Notes: generated from the letters alone by a model not told the origin. A DNA stretch of 64,000 nucleotides from Paraburkholderia tropica (GCF_914484835.1 NZ_CAJZAR010000068.1:296605-360604), one strand, 5' to 3'. Shown: positions 24,425-33,222, counted from the first letter of the stretch. A program made the numbers and translations.

Positions 24425-24724
24425 TCAATCCCCCTTGCCTGCAATAGCTTCCAGCGATGCGTTTTCGTTGCGATGACTCGCGACGAGCGCCGCGAGCGTG
24501 TTGATCGAACGAAACTGGCCGCGGACGTTTTCGTCGTCGGCGGCGATGGTCAGTTGATAGTGTTGGCGCAGCACGATGCCGATCTCCAGCGCGTCGATCG
24601 AATCGAGCCCCACGCCGTCGGTATCGAACAGCGGTGCGTCGTCGTCGATATCGGCGGGCGTGAGGTGCTCCAGATCGAGCGCCTCGATCAAGAGCTGCTT
24701 AATTTCCAGTTTTAAAGAATCCAT
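24425..24724 (-). CDS. acyl carrier protein (ApeE-like)
   Basis: This 99-residue carrier protein has the modification site VGLDSIDALEIGIVLRQ. It is longer than the second ACP, with an extra C-terminal tail (SLEAIAGKGD). Its start lies inside the 3' end of the acyltransferase gene (26-bp overlap). It should present acyl intermediates to the KS-CLF, ketoreductase and dehydratases. Confidence 0.9.
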   Translation of the reverse strand: MDSLKLEIKQLLIEALDLEHLTPADIDDDAPLFDTDGVGLDSIDALEIGIVLRQHYQLTIAADDENVRGQFRSINTLAALVASHRNENASLEAIAGKGD

Positions 24725-25493
24725 AGTCGAACAGGTACTGGGTGATGTGCGCCTCGATGGCGCGCGTGACGTTGCGTGCTGCGAGCGCCGACGGCATCTC
24801 GCGCGGCGCGAGCCGCTCCACGCCGATAGGCGCCAGCACGTTCACGGTCATGCGGAAAGGCCGCTCCGGTACGTGATACCAGCGCATCTGCTTGGTGAAG
24901 GCGGGCGGGTCGCAATGCATCAGCACGGGCAGGATCGGCGCACCGGCCTCCAGCGCCGTGTGCGCGAAACCGCGCGAGAACGCATGCAGGCGGTTCGGTG
25001 CGGGGCTGCGCGAGCCTTCGGGAAAAATGATCATGCTGTAGCCGTTCGCGAGCTGGCGCGCGCAGTCTTCCACGAAGCCTTGCGGGTCGGCGTTGCTCAC
25101 GTACTCGGCGGCGCGCACGATGCCCCAGAAGCACGGATTGCTCCAGTGCGCGTTCTTGACGACGCAGCAGGCCGACGGCATGAGTGCGAGCAGCACGACC
25201 ACGTCGAGATAAGTGGGATGGTTCGCGACCACGATGGCAGGCGTGCCCGAGCGCAGCGCCGCGACGCCTTCGACGTCCAGCGTCATGACGCCCACGCGTT
25301 GCAGCGCGGCCACGAGCGCGCGGAAGAATGCGTGAATGATCGCCGACACCGCGCGTTGACGCGAAGCGCGATGCGGCCAGACGCACGCAACCGGAAACGC
25401 GACGAGCGAAAACAGCAGCCCGCACACGCCGAACATCGCGAAACTGAAGGCCGTGGCGAACAGGCGCCAGCCGTAGTTAAGCCGCGCCGACAT
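24699..25493 (-). CDS. lysophospholipid (1-acylglycerol-3-phosphate) acyltransferase family protein (ApeD-like)
   Basis: This 264-residue membrane-associated acyltransferase has an N-terminal hydrophobic helix (residues ~12-40), motif I NHPTYLD (H-x4-D) and motif III FPEGSRS, followed by ILPVLMHC. In APE clusters such an enzyme probably helps assemble the lipid moiety that anchors the polyene. It overlaps the chain-length-factor gene by 17 bp and the first ACP gene by 26 bp. Acyl donor and acceptor are unknown. Confidence 0.88.
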   Translation of the reverse strand: MSARLNYGWRLFATAFSFAMFGVCGLLFSLVAFPVACVWPHRASRQRAVSAIIHAFFRALVAALQRVGVMTLDVEGVAALRSGTPAIVVANHPTYLDVVVLLALMPSACCVVKNAHWSNPCFWGIVRAAEYVSNADPQGFVEDCARQLANGYSMIIFPEGSRSPAPNRLHAFSRGFAHTALEAGAPILPVLMHCDPPAFTKQMRWYHVPERPFRMTVNVLAPIGVERLAPREMPSALAARNVTRAIEAHITQYLFDYGFFKTGN

Positions 25494-26217
25494 GCCAGCT
25501 CCATTGCCATGTGCCGCCGCTGCCGTCCCACGCCGCGCTTTCGCGAGCGCTCAGGCAATGATGCAGCGCTTCGCTTTGCGTCGCGAATCTGCGCACCGAT
25601 GCTTGATTGGGTGCTTGATTTGCCGCTTGATTGGACGTTTGAGCCTGCGCGCCGGCGTCCGGCGTGACGGAGCACGCGAGCCGGCCTTGCGCAGCCGCGC
25701 CCGCATCGAGCAGCAGCGCCAGCGCACCGCCCTGCACTTCGTGTTCGACCGCACCGTAGCGCGCGTCGGCAGGTTCGTCGGCGTAGATGACGAGAATGGG
25801 GCCGCCCGGCTCGTCCGCGTATTGCGCGTGCGCTTCGAGCAGCGCATAGCCAAGCGTTTCGGCGCCCGCCGACAAGGCCGTGGCCGCCGAGCGGTCGCCG
25901 CGCGCCATGCCGAACAGCCCCGACATCGCATTGAGCACCGAAAGACTGAACGCATTCGGCGAGACCGGCTTATTGGCTTCGATGTCGCGCAGAATATCGG
26001 TCGTGCGGCGCAGCTCGCCATGCCGCGAGGCAAACACCACCCGCACCGGCGTATGCGCGTCGACGCAATCGCCCGCCACTTTCAAGGCCATCCGGGAAAG
26101 CGAACTCAGCCGGCGGCGCATCATCGGATCGACGAATTCGACAGCAGGCGGGCTTTCCGAAACGGAAGACCAGAAGGACCACCGCGCAACGGGCAAGGTC
26201 CAGGCTAAATCAGGCAT
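25477..26217 (-). CDS. apeC: beta-ketoacyl synthase chain length factor (ApeC-type)
   Basis: This 246-residue protein matches the N-terminal ketoacyl-synthase-like family used as chain length factor in APE systems: VEFVDPMMRRRLSSLSRMALK, VFASRHGELRRTTDIL, NAFSLSVLNAMSGLF and ILVIYADEP. It lacks a catalytic cysteine triad and is much shorter than a full KS, as expected for the CLF that dimerises with ApeO and sets polyene length. It is the first gene of the operon. ATG 26217 fits the family N-terminus; GTG 26238 is possible. Near its C-terminus a Gln/Asn/Ala-rich run is encoded by a 12-bp tandem repeat. Confidence 0.86.
   Translation of the reverse strand: MPDLAWTLPVARWSFWSSVSESPPAVEFVDPMMRRRLSSLSRMALKVAGDCVDAHTPVRVVFASRHGELRRTTDILRDIEANKPVSPNAFSLSVLNAMSGLFGMARGDRSAATALSAGAETLGYALLEAHAQYADEPGGPILVIYADEPADARYGAVEHEVQGGALALLLDAGAAAQGRLACSVTPDAGAQAQTSNQAANQAPNQASVRRFATQSEALHHCLSARESAAWDGSGGTWQWSWHVGAA
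25598..25645 (-). repeat. four imperfect 12-bp repeats in the chain-length-factor gene
   Basis: Four consecutive 12-bp units share the core GCTTGATT (the last is degraded) and encode the repeated Asn-Gln-Ala-x segment. The unit length preserves the reading frame. Confidence 0.75.
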
Positions 26218-26752
26218 AGGAGATGGTGTCGGCGACACAAGCGAGTGTGTCGCGCCCCGAACGGTGTATGTTTATTGTTCCTGGCCCGCGTAGTCATGGC
26301 TCAGGATCTCGCGCACACTTTAACGGCATCTCATGCGCTTTATTTAGGGATAACGTTGAAATATTTTTGAATCCCACGACCTTAATCAATACTCACTTTC
26401 TAAATCAATGACTTAACAATGTTTTAGCATCGCCATGAAATCGACAACAGCAACGAGTCGAATCGCCGAAGCGATTCATCTCGCATAGGAAAAACCCGTG
26501 CATCACGCACGCGTTGATCTCACTTTTTCATCTCGATCGTTGCATTGGCAACGTTGTCGCTCTCCATCCGGCGCGTATTACGTTTGCGAAAGCGTTAAAC
26601 CCTTCAATCCCCGTTAACCCTCTTTAAACCTGGAAGCGGCGACGAAAGTCGTAGAATGTCGGGCTCACGGCAAGGTTGCGCGTCTATGCGACCACCCTGT
26701 CCCTTTAGCCGCGCCGCTCGACCGGGCACGGCACGCTTGCATCGGCCATCTC
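26218..26752. promoter_or_regulatory. divergent regulatory region between APE operon and LysE-type gene
   Basis: No gene is evident. The DNA is AT-rich from about 26320 to 26440, unlike its surroundings. Perfect inverted repeats are GTGTCG-G-CGACAC (26226-26238), CGACACA-N6-TGTGTCG (26233-26252), GAATCGC-CGAA-GCGATTC (26460-26477) and CGTTGC-ATTG-GCAACG (26538-26553). A weak minus-strand promoter candidate is TTGATT (26389-26384) and AATATT (26365-26360), 18 bp apart. The first two repeats lie at the APE operon start and could affect its leader. Confidence 0.45.
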
Positions 26753-27352
26753 ATGCTCACCCTTTCCTCCGCCGCATTGATGGCGTCGGGCTGCGCGATC
26801 GTGCTGCTCATGCCCGGACCGACCAATACCCTGCTCGCCGCCGCCGGCCTGCGGCTGGGATTCCGTCGCGCCACGCATCTGACCGCCTTCGAACTGGCGG
26901 GCTATCTCGTCTCCATCACGCTGTGGGGCCTGTGCTTCACGCACGCTTCGCAATCGCTGAGCTGGCTGCCGAAAGTCCTGCGCATCGCCAGCAGCCTCTA
27001 TCTCGCGTGGCTCGCGATTCGCCTGTGGCTCACGGCCAATACGATCGAAACATCGAGCGCCAAAGTGATCGGGCCGCGCATCTTGTTCAGCGCGACGGTG
27101 CTTAATCCCAAAGCCATTTTGTTTGCCGGTTCGATTTTTCCGCCCGAAGCCTTCGCGAAATTCGCCACGTGGATGGAAGCCATGGCGTTATTCGCCATTC
27201 TGCTGATTCCGATTGGCTGCGCGTGGATTGCGATTGGCGCCGCGCCGCGTGAAGGCCGTCTGCCGCATTTGCGTCCGGCGCTGATTCAGCGCTGTGCATC
27301 GGTTGTCGTCGCACTGTTTTCCGGTTCGCTAATCTGGACGCTCGCGCATTGA
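26753..27352 (+). CDS. LysE/RhtB-family exporter
   Basis: This 199-residue inner-membrane protein has about six hydrophobic segments. The N-terminal pattern is IVLLMPGPTNTLLAAAGLRLGFRRA, the 'PGP' motif of LysE/RhtB translocators, which export amino acids or related metabolites. LNPKAILFAG is the second conserved block. It stands alone on the plus strand, divergent from the APE operon, so its link to the pigment is only positional. The substrate is unknown. Confidence 0.85.
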   Translation: MLTLSSAALMASGCAIVLLMPGPTNTLLAAAGLRLGFRRATHLTAFELAGYLVSITLWGLCFTHASQSLSWLPKVLRIASSLYLAWLAIRLWLTANTIETSSAKVIGPRILFSATVLNPKAILFAGSIFPPEAFAKFATWMEAMALFAILLIPIGCAWIAIGAAPREGRLPHLRPALIQRCASVVVALFSGSLIWTLAH

Positions 27353-27428
27353 TGGTTTGAATAACGGGCGCGAATCTGGCACGAATCCGCGCGTAAATCC
27401 GGTGCGTTCGGCTCGCGCGCGGCTGAAA

Positions 27429-28466
27429 TCAGGCCGGTAGCGGCGCGGCATATCGGCTGGCCGCCGCCATCAAGGTCTGCGCAATCTCCGCACGCAGATG
27501 CGCGGGCGACAGCAGCTCCACCGTCGGCGCATGTTCGAGCAGCAAATTGCGCAAGGCGCGCGAAGGCGTCAGCGTCGCTTTGAGCATAAAGCCGCCCGGC
27601 GCTTCCTCGATCACCTGATCGTGCGCGAGCGGCGCCGCGCGAAACGCACTGGGAATGCCGTTCACCTCGGTCACGCGCAATACGCACTGCTCGGGCATTT
27701 CCGGAAACCATTCAAACACGCGTTCGCTGCGAATGAAGGCGGCGAGATCGAAACTGGTATCGCGCTTCAGTTCGTAGCCGCGCGGCTCGACCGACACCAC
27801 GCGGTCCATGCGCAATAAGAAGGGCGCGCCCTGCGCTCCGCTCGACCGGCGCAGACTCACGACCAGATACCAGAACGGCGCTTTCTCGACGATGGCATAC
27901 GGCAGCACGACATAATCGCGCGTGACGCCTTCGCTCGCTTCCGCGGACCGATACGTGATTTGCAGCGTTTCATCGCGATAGAGCGCGGAGCACACGGTAT
28001 CGAATACGGTTTCGTCGATTTCCGGTTCGAGCACTGGATAACCGGGCGCCACGCGCGCCGTCTTGCCGATCCAGGCCTGCGCGCTGCGCGTGCGGGAATC
28101 CGGCGGCGGCACGCCGAGCACACGATTCGCGCCCGCGAGATATTCGCGGAAATCGCCAATCTTGCCCGGCGGTAGATGATGCCGCGCCAATTGCCGCAAT
28201 TTCAGCAGCGCCAGCGAAATATCGACGGGCGGCCGCACGGTTTCACTCGGCCCACGCACGAGCAGCATCCACGTGGTGTTGCGGCCGTTGCCGTCGCGCT
28301 CGATCAACGATTCTTCTTCGAGCTTCACGAACAACCGGCGCACAGTCTTCTCGCCGAATTCCGGCAGCCGCGCCAGCACGGCTTCCTTGAGAATATTCGA
28401 AGGCCACGCGCGATCCGGCTGCGTGCCCATGATGTCGAGGACGGTTTTCTCTTCCTGAGTGAGCAT
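27429..28466 (-). CDS. WYL-domain transcriptional regulator (downstream flank of the unknown module)
   Basis: This protein of about 345 residues has an N-terminal helix-turn-helix (ILKEAVLARLPEFGEKTVRRLFVKLEEESLI) and a WYL-type ligand domain (LQITYRSAEASEGVTRDYVVLPYAIVEKAPFWYLVVSLR), then a C-terminal WCX-like part. WYL proteins often control phage-defence or DNA-damage genes and sense nucleic-acid or nucleotide ligands. It lies at the downstream end of the unknown gene cluster, which begins with another WYL regulator at 32254-33222. I prefer ATG 28466; ATG 28499 is also in frame. Confidence 0.85.
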   Translation of the reverse strand: MLTQEEKTVLDIMGTQPDRAWPSNILKEAVLARLPEFGEKTVRRLFVKLEEESLIERDGNGRNTTWMLLVRGPSETVRPPVDISLALLKLRQLARHHLPPGKIGDFREYLAGANRVLGVPPPDSRTRSAQAWIGKTARVAPGYPVLEPEIDETVFDTVCSALYRDETLQITYRSAEASEGVTRDYVVLPYAIVEKAPFWYLVVSLRRSSGAQGAPFLLRMDRVVSVEPRGYELKRDTSFDLAAFIRSERVFEWFPEMPEQCVLRVTEVNGIPSAFRAAPLAHDQVIEEAPGGFMLKATLTPSRALRNLLLEHAPTVELLSPAHLRAEIAQTLMAAASRYAAPLPA

Positions 28467-28526
28467 GGAGACTGCTGATAGTTTTGTTATCCGCGGCATT
28501 CATCCACGGCTGTTTTCCGCGCCATG

Positions 28527-28820
28527 TCAGGCCGCGTGCATTGCGGCGAGCGCGGCGCAGACTTCGAGGTTCATTTCCACGAACGTGTCCCAGCTATACA
28601 GATGGACATAGTGCGTGTCGTAGTGCAAGTCCACGCGGCAAAACGCCGGCCGCGTGGCGTAAATCGAGCACGATTTTCCATCCGCATCGTAATGCCTGCA
28701 GACGCCGTCGCCACGGTCGAGATAGCGGCTTTGTTCCGCTTGATCGACATGCTGGCAACACAAGCCGCATTGGTTGCAGGGAAAGGCGCGGCGTGGGGCG
28801 ATGGCGTCTTGCCCGGACAT
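28527..28820 (-). CDS. YkgJ-family cysteine cluster protein
   Basis: This protein of 97 residues has the zinc- or iron-type cysteine cluster FPCNQCGLCCQHVDQ, followed by GVCRHYDADGKSCSIYATRPAFCR. Five to seven cysteines in this arrangement define the YkgJ/UPF0153 family, whose function is not established. It starts 28 bp after the last gene of the three-gene module and precedes the WYL gene, so it could be part of the same transcript. ATG 28820 gives no gene overlap; TTG 28868 would overlap. Confidence 0.82.
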   Translation of the reverse strand: MSGQDAIAPRRAFPCNQCGLCCQHVDQAEQSRYLDRGDGVCRHYDADGKSCSIYATRPAFCRVDLHYDTHYVHLYSWDTFVEMNLEVCAALAAMHAA

Positions 28821-28848
28821 GACTGGCGGATTCCGGTTGGCGTTTGGC

Positions 28849-29841
28849 TCAGACCGCCAGCGCGGCAATGTCCTCGACCTGCTTCTCGGTCGACAGCACG
28901 AGATTGCCGTCCTTGTCGAGAATCGGCGTATCGATCATCGCCTTGAGCAACTGCGCGAATTTCACCGAGCGCAGCACCGTCTCGCGCGCTTCGACGGGGA
29001 ACAGCGCGTAATTCTCGCTGTGCTCCTCGATGGCGCGGTTGAGATCGCGTACCGCGAGACGCAGATGCGAGCTGATTTTCGAGAACGTGCCATTCGCAAG
29101 CGACGATACGCGCTGGATCGATTCGAGTTTCGTGTGCATCAACGTGGCCGCATCGCGGAACGTCTTGGCTTGCTGAAGGTTGCTGCGCGCATTGTTCAGC
29201 GCTTCCTCACCCTTGTTGCCGACGATATGGCCAAGAATCGCCAGTGCCGGACCCACTGCCACGGCACCGAGAATCATGGTGCCGAGCGCCATGCCGCCGC
29301 CGCCCGCCGCGATCGAACCGCCGCCGAGCCATGCGAGCGTGGCATTCGTGGCGGCCGCGCCGCTCAGCGTCGAAATGGCCGTGCCCGTGCTGGCCGTGGC
29401 GAGCAGCATGGTGCCGTTATAGGCGCCGAACGCCACTGCCGCACCGCCGCCGATGCCCGATCCGAGACCCAGCCCCGAGCTTTTCAGCAGCGCGTAGTCG
29501 TTCTTCAGACCTTCGAGCGTGACCGTGGAGAAGTCGCCGAGATTGAGTTTTTCCAGTTCCGGCGAACGCAGCGTCTCCACATTCTTCAGTTTTCCGAATG
29601 TTTCGATGAATTCGGCGATCACGCCGTTGAAAGCACGCAGTTTGCGCGAGCCGTAGTCTTCGAGAACGGCATTGGTCGATTGGCGCTGCGTGTTTACGCG
29701 CGCGTTGGCGCGGTCGACGATCGACTTCGCGTCGTCGTTGATATCGCTCGCGTTGTTGTGATCGATCGCGCCGCTCACGCCCTTATAGGCACCGTACAAC
29801 GCCGTGCCCGCAGCAAATGCACCGAGAATAACGGGAACCAT
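28849..29841 (-). CDS. unknown protein with glycine-zipper membrane hairpin (module gene 3)
   Basis: I do not recognise this 330-residue protein. An N-terminal hydrophobic helix (PVILGAFAAGTALYGAYKG) is followed by a charged helical region. Next comes a long glycine/alanine-rich stretch (residues ~128-210: GLGLGSGIGGGAAVAFGAYNG, and a GGGSIAAGGGGMALG segment) that could insert in membranes, as in pore- or lysis-type proteins. The rest (residues ~215-320) is amphipathic and helical. A strong ribosome site (GGAGGCAGGC-ATG) supports the start. It begins 10 bp after the TerB-like gene, so the two are probably translated together. Both this protein and the first module protein combine coiled helices with glycine-zipper segments. 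Confidence 0.7.
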   Translation of the reverse strand: MVPVILGAFAAGTALYGAYKGVSGAIDHNNASDINDDAKSIVDRANARVNTQRQSTNAVLEDYGSRKLRAFNGVIAEFIETFGKLKNVETLRSPELEKLNLGDFSTVTLEGLKNDYALLKSSGLGLGSGIGGGAAVAFGAYNGTMLLATASTGTAISTLSGAAATNATLAWLGGGSIAAGGGGMALGTMILGAVAVGPALAILGHIVGNKGEEALNNARSNLQQAKTFRDAATLMHTKLESIQRVSSLANGTFSKISSHLRLAVRDLNRAIEEHSENYALFPVEARETVLRSVKFAQLLKAMIDTPILDKDGNLVLSTEKQVEDIAALAV

Positions 29842-29851
29842 GCCTGCCTCC

Positions 29852-30487
29852 TTATTCGAGAATGATTGCGATCGTCTTCTGGGCTTCGCGATAGGTCAGT
29901 TCCGCGCGTGCCAGCAGATCATCGAAAATATGATCTTCAATCTGATAGTGATGCTTGAATTCGTTGAGCACTTGCCACTCGATGCTCGACACGGCGCCGT
30001 CGGTCAGGGCCAGCATCATCAGTTCGAACAGCATCAGTTTGGGTACCGAGGGCAGAATCGACTTCTTTTCCTTCAGCTGATCGCGCAGTATTTCGAGCGC
30101 GGCGCTCGCGCGCGCGGCCGGGTCGTCGGCGGTTTGAAGGGGCAGTTTCTTGATTCGCGCGAGCAGCGAATACTCGATGGAATTCGCGCCCTGAGCCATC
30201 GCAGCGACTTGCTGAAACAGATTGCCCAGATTGCCCAGGTTGGCCCAACTGCCTGACGCGGCCGGTTCCGCCTTATCTTCCGAAACCTGCAAGGCCAGAT
30301 GCAGGTCCTCCAGCGCCAGCGTTTCGCGTTCGCCACGCTGAATCTTGATGTCCGAGAGATTGGTCGTCGAAGTAATCTCTTCTTTACGCTTGCCGCCCCA
30401 GAGAATGGGTTTGTCGCTCAAGCTCAGCAATTCGGCAACGCGCAGGAACAGCCGCTTATCATCATTGGAAAGCTGCTTCAGCAGCAT
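29852..30487 (-). CDS. TerB-like protein (module gene 2)
   Basis: This 211-residue, probably cytosolic, helical protein has a C-terminal half that resembles TerB/DnaJ-N-like domains: KLMLFELMMLALTDGAVSSIEWQVLNEFKHHYQIEDHIFDDLLARAE, with the acidic turn (LTDGAVSSIE) common in that fold. The N-terminal part (LFLRVAELLSLSDKPILWGGKRKEE) is less clear. TerB domains are recurring parts of stress and phage-defence systems and often sit at the membrane with partner proteins. It lies between two membrane-type unknown proteins. The TerB relation is a pattern match, not a proven homology. Confidence 0.65.
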   Translation of the reverse strand: MLLKQLSNDDKRLFLRVAELLSLSDKPILWGGKRKEEITSTTNLSDIKIQRGERETLALEDLHLALQVSEDKAEPAASGSWANLGNLGNLFQQVAAMAQGANSIEYSLLARIKKLPLQTADDPAARASAALEILRDQLKEKKSILPSVPKLMLFELMMLALTDGAVSSIEWQVLNEFKHHYQIEDHIFDDLLARAELTYREAQKTIAIILE

Positions 30488-30535
30488 GGTCTACTCCTCG
30501 TGCAATGCAAACAATAAACGATGTAATGGATGCGT

Positions 30536-32140
30536 TCACAGCCGCAGCGGTTCGTCGGAGGCCATGAAGCCGTCGAATTCTGCGAGCGTCGAAAACTGCA
30601 AATGTTTTCCCAGCAAGGTCGCATAGCGATTCACAGCCGCCGCCAGATCGTCGACCGATCCATGCCCTGCGCTCTCGACCACCACAAACAATTCCAGCGT
30701 CTCGCGATGCAATTGCGGCAGTTCGCGCTGCATGAAGCTGTCGAGCGCCGCCTGCTCTTGCGCAATACGCGCACGCGCAGCTGTTTCGAATGCCGTGATG
30801 CGCGCAAGATTGACGCGCGACGCGGCAGCGGCTCGCGCCGCGTCGACTGCACTTTGATAAAACATCGTCGACAGCGTATAGCCCACCATGCCGCCAATCG
30901 CGGCGCCGACGAACGGAATGGGAATGGCGATCTGCCCGATCGCGGCCATCATGCCGCTGGACAACATGCCCGCGCCTTTCTCGCCCACTTCGATGAGCAA
31001 TTCCGTTTCGTTAATCTCGCCGCACACATAGCGCTTGATCGAGACGCCCAGCGACAGACACACGTTGACCGCCATCGCCGGCGCGCTCGTTTTCGCCAAT
31101 GCGCGCGCCATTTCCGAACTCGACTGCTGCAAGCCCGCCTTGATCGTCGCGCCGGCTGCCGCCGTGGCATAACCGAGCGCACCCGCCTTGGCCGTGTCCT
31201 TGCCCACTTCGACGGCGGCCTCGCGCCATGCCATTTCGCCTTGTGCCGCGGAGAACGCATTTTTCAGCAGCGAAATACAGCCGCCAATCACCGCGCCGCA
31301 TTTCGCGCCATCCATACCCGCGCGATGGCTCGTGCGCGCGATATCGCGCAATGTCGCCAATTCGGGATGCTCGCGATAGAAAATCGCTTGCTTCGTCGTC
31401 AAACCACTGTCGCTGACGTTTTCCGCCAATTGATCGTAATTCGCCGCCTCACGACGCAATCTGGCCGCGATATCGGCCTTGCCAAGCTGCTCTGCTTGCT
31501 GCGCGTTCTTGCGCAATTGCTCGGCTTGCTGCTGGCAGAACTCTTTTGCACCCGCATATTGCTCGGATGGCAATTCGAGCTTCACGCCGCGATAGCGCGC
31601 GAACTTGCCGTCTTCGCCCGCAATGCGCTTGAATAGCTGATTGCGGTCGCCGACGAATTTCATTTGCGCCTGCGATCCCTCGATCACCTGACCGTCGAGA
31701 AGCTGCACACGGTCGACCACATTGTGATTCTTGCCGTATTGCGGCAGGTCGTCGGTACGCGAGGTGCGCACCTTCGAACCGTTGATGATCGCCTCGGCGT
31801 TATCGTGACTGGTCGCCGCAACCTCGGCGGAAAAGCCTGCCTGCTGCTTGATATTCTTCGCCGCTTCAAGCGGATCGGCATTGACCTTGTGGCCCGCGAT
31901 CTCCTTGAGGCCCTTGGCGAAAACCTGCCCCGTCTCCTGGTCGATCCCCGTATAGCCCTTGATGTATTCCGCGTTCGCGCTGCCGAAGCGCTCGACCGTC
32001 TCGCGCGCCGACATGGCCACGCCCGCACGGATGCTGTCTGCGTGGTTTGCGTCGTTCGTGCGCCGTGCGTTGCCGCTGGCGTCGTTGCCCGGTTGCGCTT
32101 CCCCGTCGGCCGCGGAAAACAACGAATCGTTCGAAGTCAT
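30536..32140 (-). CDS. large unknown protein: possible nuclease-like N-part plus glycine-zipper membrane region (module gene 1)
   Basis: I know no named family for this 534-residue protein. Residues ~90-175 contain AGFSAEVAATSHDNAEAI, NHNVVDRVQLLDG and SQAQMKFVGDR. This Glu ... Asp ... Gln-x-Lys order resembles degenerate PD-(D/E)xK nuclease cores, but this is only an inference. A charged coiled-coil-like region (KEFCQQQAEQLRKNAQQAEQL) follows. Residues ~285-440 are glycine/alanine-rich with GAVIGGCISLL and IPFVGAAIGGMVGYTLS, suggesting membrane insertion. The C-terminus (FDGFMASDEPLRL) is a short conserved-looking tail. It is the first gene after the WYL regulator, 113 bp away, and heads the three-gene module. 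Confidence 0.68.
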   Translation of the reverse strand: MTSNDSLFSAADGEAQPGNDASGNARRTNDANHADSIRAGVAMSARETVERFGSANAEYIKGYTGIDQETGQVFAKGLKEIAGHKVNADPLEAAKNIKQQAGFSAEVAATSHDNAEAIINGSKVRTSRTDDLPQYGKNHNVVDRVQLLDGQVIEGSQAQMKFVGDRNQLFKRIAGEDGKFARYRGVKLELPSEQYAGAKEFCQQQAEQLRKNAQQAEQLGKADIAARLRREAANYDQLAENVSDSGLTTKQAIFYREHPELATLRDIARTSHRAGMDGAKCGAVIGGCISLLKNAFSAAQGEMAWREAAVEVGKDTAKAGALGYATAAAGATIKAGLQQSSSEMARALAKTSAPAMAVNVCLSLGVSIKRYVCGEINETELLIEVGEKGAGMLSSGMMAAIGQIAIPIPFVGAAIGGMVGYTLSTMFYQSAVDAARAAAASRVNLARITAFETAARARIAQEQAALDSFMQRELPQLHRETLELFVVVESAGHGSVDDLAAAVNRYATLLGKHLQFSTLAEFDGFMASDEPLRL

Positions 32141-32237
32141 GTTCGCTCTTGATAAAGACTGTCGATGGAACCGGCGCCCACTCGCGGCCGGTTCGGCTAT
32201 CCCTGTTGTGTGGCTGAAAGCGATTGTCCCCAGTCAC

Positions 32238-32254
32238 GCGACAAGATGTGTCGC
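32238..32254. other. 6-bp stem-loop after the WYL regulator gene
   Basis: GCGACA-AGATG-TGTCGC begins at the regulator's stop codon, between the WYL gene and the first module gene. It could be an attenuator or mRNA-processing hairpin that sets the ratio of regulator to effectors. There is no T-run. Confidence 0.35.
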
Positions 32255-33222
32255 TACGCGACGGGCTCCACCTCTTCGCGGCGGACGTCCCAGACCTTGT
32301 CGCCGAAACCGCGCAGCCACCAGTGCAATTGCGCCGTATCGGCGACCGTCGCGGTGATTTCATAACTGCCGCTGGATTCGTCGATCCGCTGATCCAGCGA
32401 CAACGGCGATTCGCGCAAATGCAATCCTGCCTCTTTGTCGATCTGGAAGTGCAAGCGAATGCGTTTGCCATTGCCGAAACCGAAATGACCATCGGCGTCG
32501 TATTGTTCGAGATCAAAATCGGCGGGACGCTCGAAGGTTCTCGTCGTGGCTTTCGCAGAGGCGATGCGGTGCAGCGCCAGAATGCGCTCCTCGTCGTAGC
32601 CTTCGTAGCGGCACACGAGATAAAGCCGCACGCCCTGTTGCGCGAGACCGAGCGGCATCACGCTGGCACGTTTGCACTTGCCCGCGACGTTGCGATAGTC
32701 GATCTCCAGCCAGAGATTCGCGTAGAGCGCATTGCTCACGCTTTCGAACACGCCGTCCTCGATTTTCGGCGGCAAGAGCGGCTGCGTCGTGCTGACCACG
32801 CGCACCTTGTTCAGCCATTGCCGCGCGCGCAGATCCGGGCTGGCCGGACCCAGCTTGTCGCGTGCCTGCTGAAAGAAACCGTGCATCGATTTCATGATGC
32901 CGCTGGGCAACAGATGGCGCAGGTGACTTTCCGCGAGCAACATCAGCAGCGCTTCCTGCTCGTTGAGCATCGGCAACGACAAGCCGCCCGATTGCTCCTT
33001 CCAGCGATAACCGTAGGGTTTGCTGCGCTCGTCGCGGTCGATGTCGAAATGCTCGCTGAGTTTGTCGAGCTGGCGCTGAATGGTGCGCAAATCGCGCTCG
33101 ACGCCGGCGTGCTGAAGCTGCTCGTGCAATTCCACCGCGGTAATGCGGCGGTTGCGCGGAATGCGCCGCAGCAGTTCGAGCGCGAGCCGCGTGGTTTCCA
33201 GGGTATCGGGACGCTTGGACAT
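32254..33222 (-). CDS. WYL-domain transcriptional regulator (upstream flank of the unknown module)
   Basis: This 322-residue regulator has an N-terminal winged helix (LALELLRRIPRNRRITAVELHEQLQHAGVERDLRTIQRQLDKLSEHF) and a WYL domain containing ASVMPLGLAQQGVRLYLVCRYEGYDEERILALHRI, ending in a WCX-type domain. The architecture matches BrxR/CapW-like repressors, which control phage-defence islands by binding inverted repeats. It is the first gene of the minus-strand transcript leading into the three unknown genes. A 9-bp-arm inverted repeat and other palindromes 230-340 bp upstream are likely operator DNA. Confidence 0.87.
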   Translation of the reverse strand: MSKRPDTLETTRLALELLRRIPRNRRITAVELHEQLQHAGVERDLRTIQRQLDKLSEHFDIDRDERSKPYGYRWKEQSGGLSLPMLNEQEALLMLLAESHLRHLLPSGIMKSMHGFFQQARDKLGPASPDLRARQWLNKVRVVSTTQPLLPPKIEDGVFESVSNALYANLWLEIDYRNVAGKCKRASVMPLGLAQQGVRLYLVCRYEGYDEERILALHRIASAKATTRTFERPADFDLEQYDADGHFGFGNGKRIRLHFQIDKEAGLHLRESPLSLDQRIDESSGSYEITATVADTAQLHWWLRGFGDKVWDVRREEVEPVA

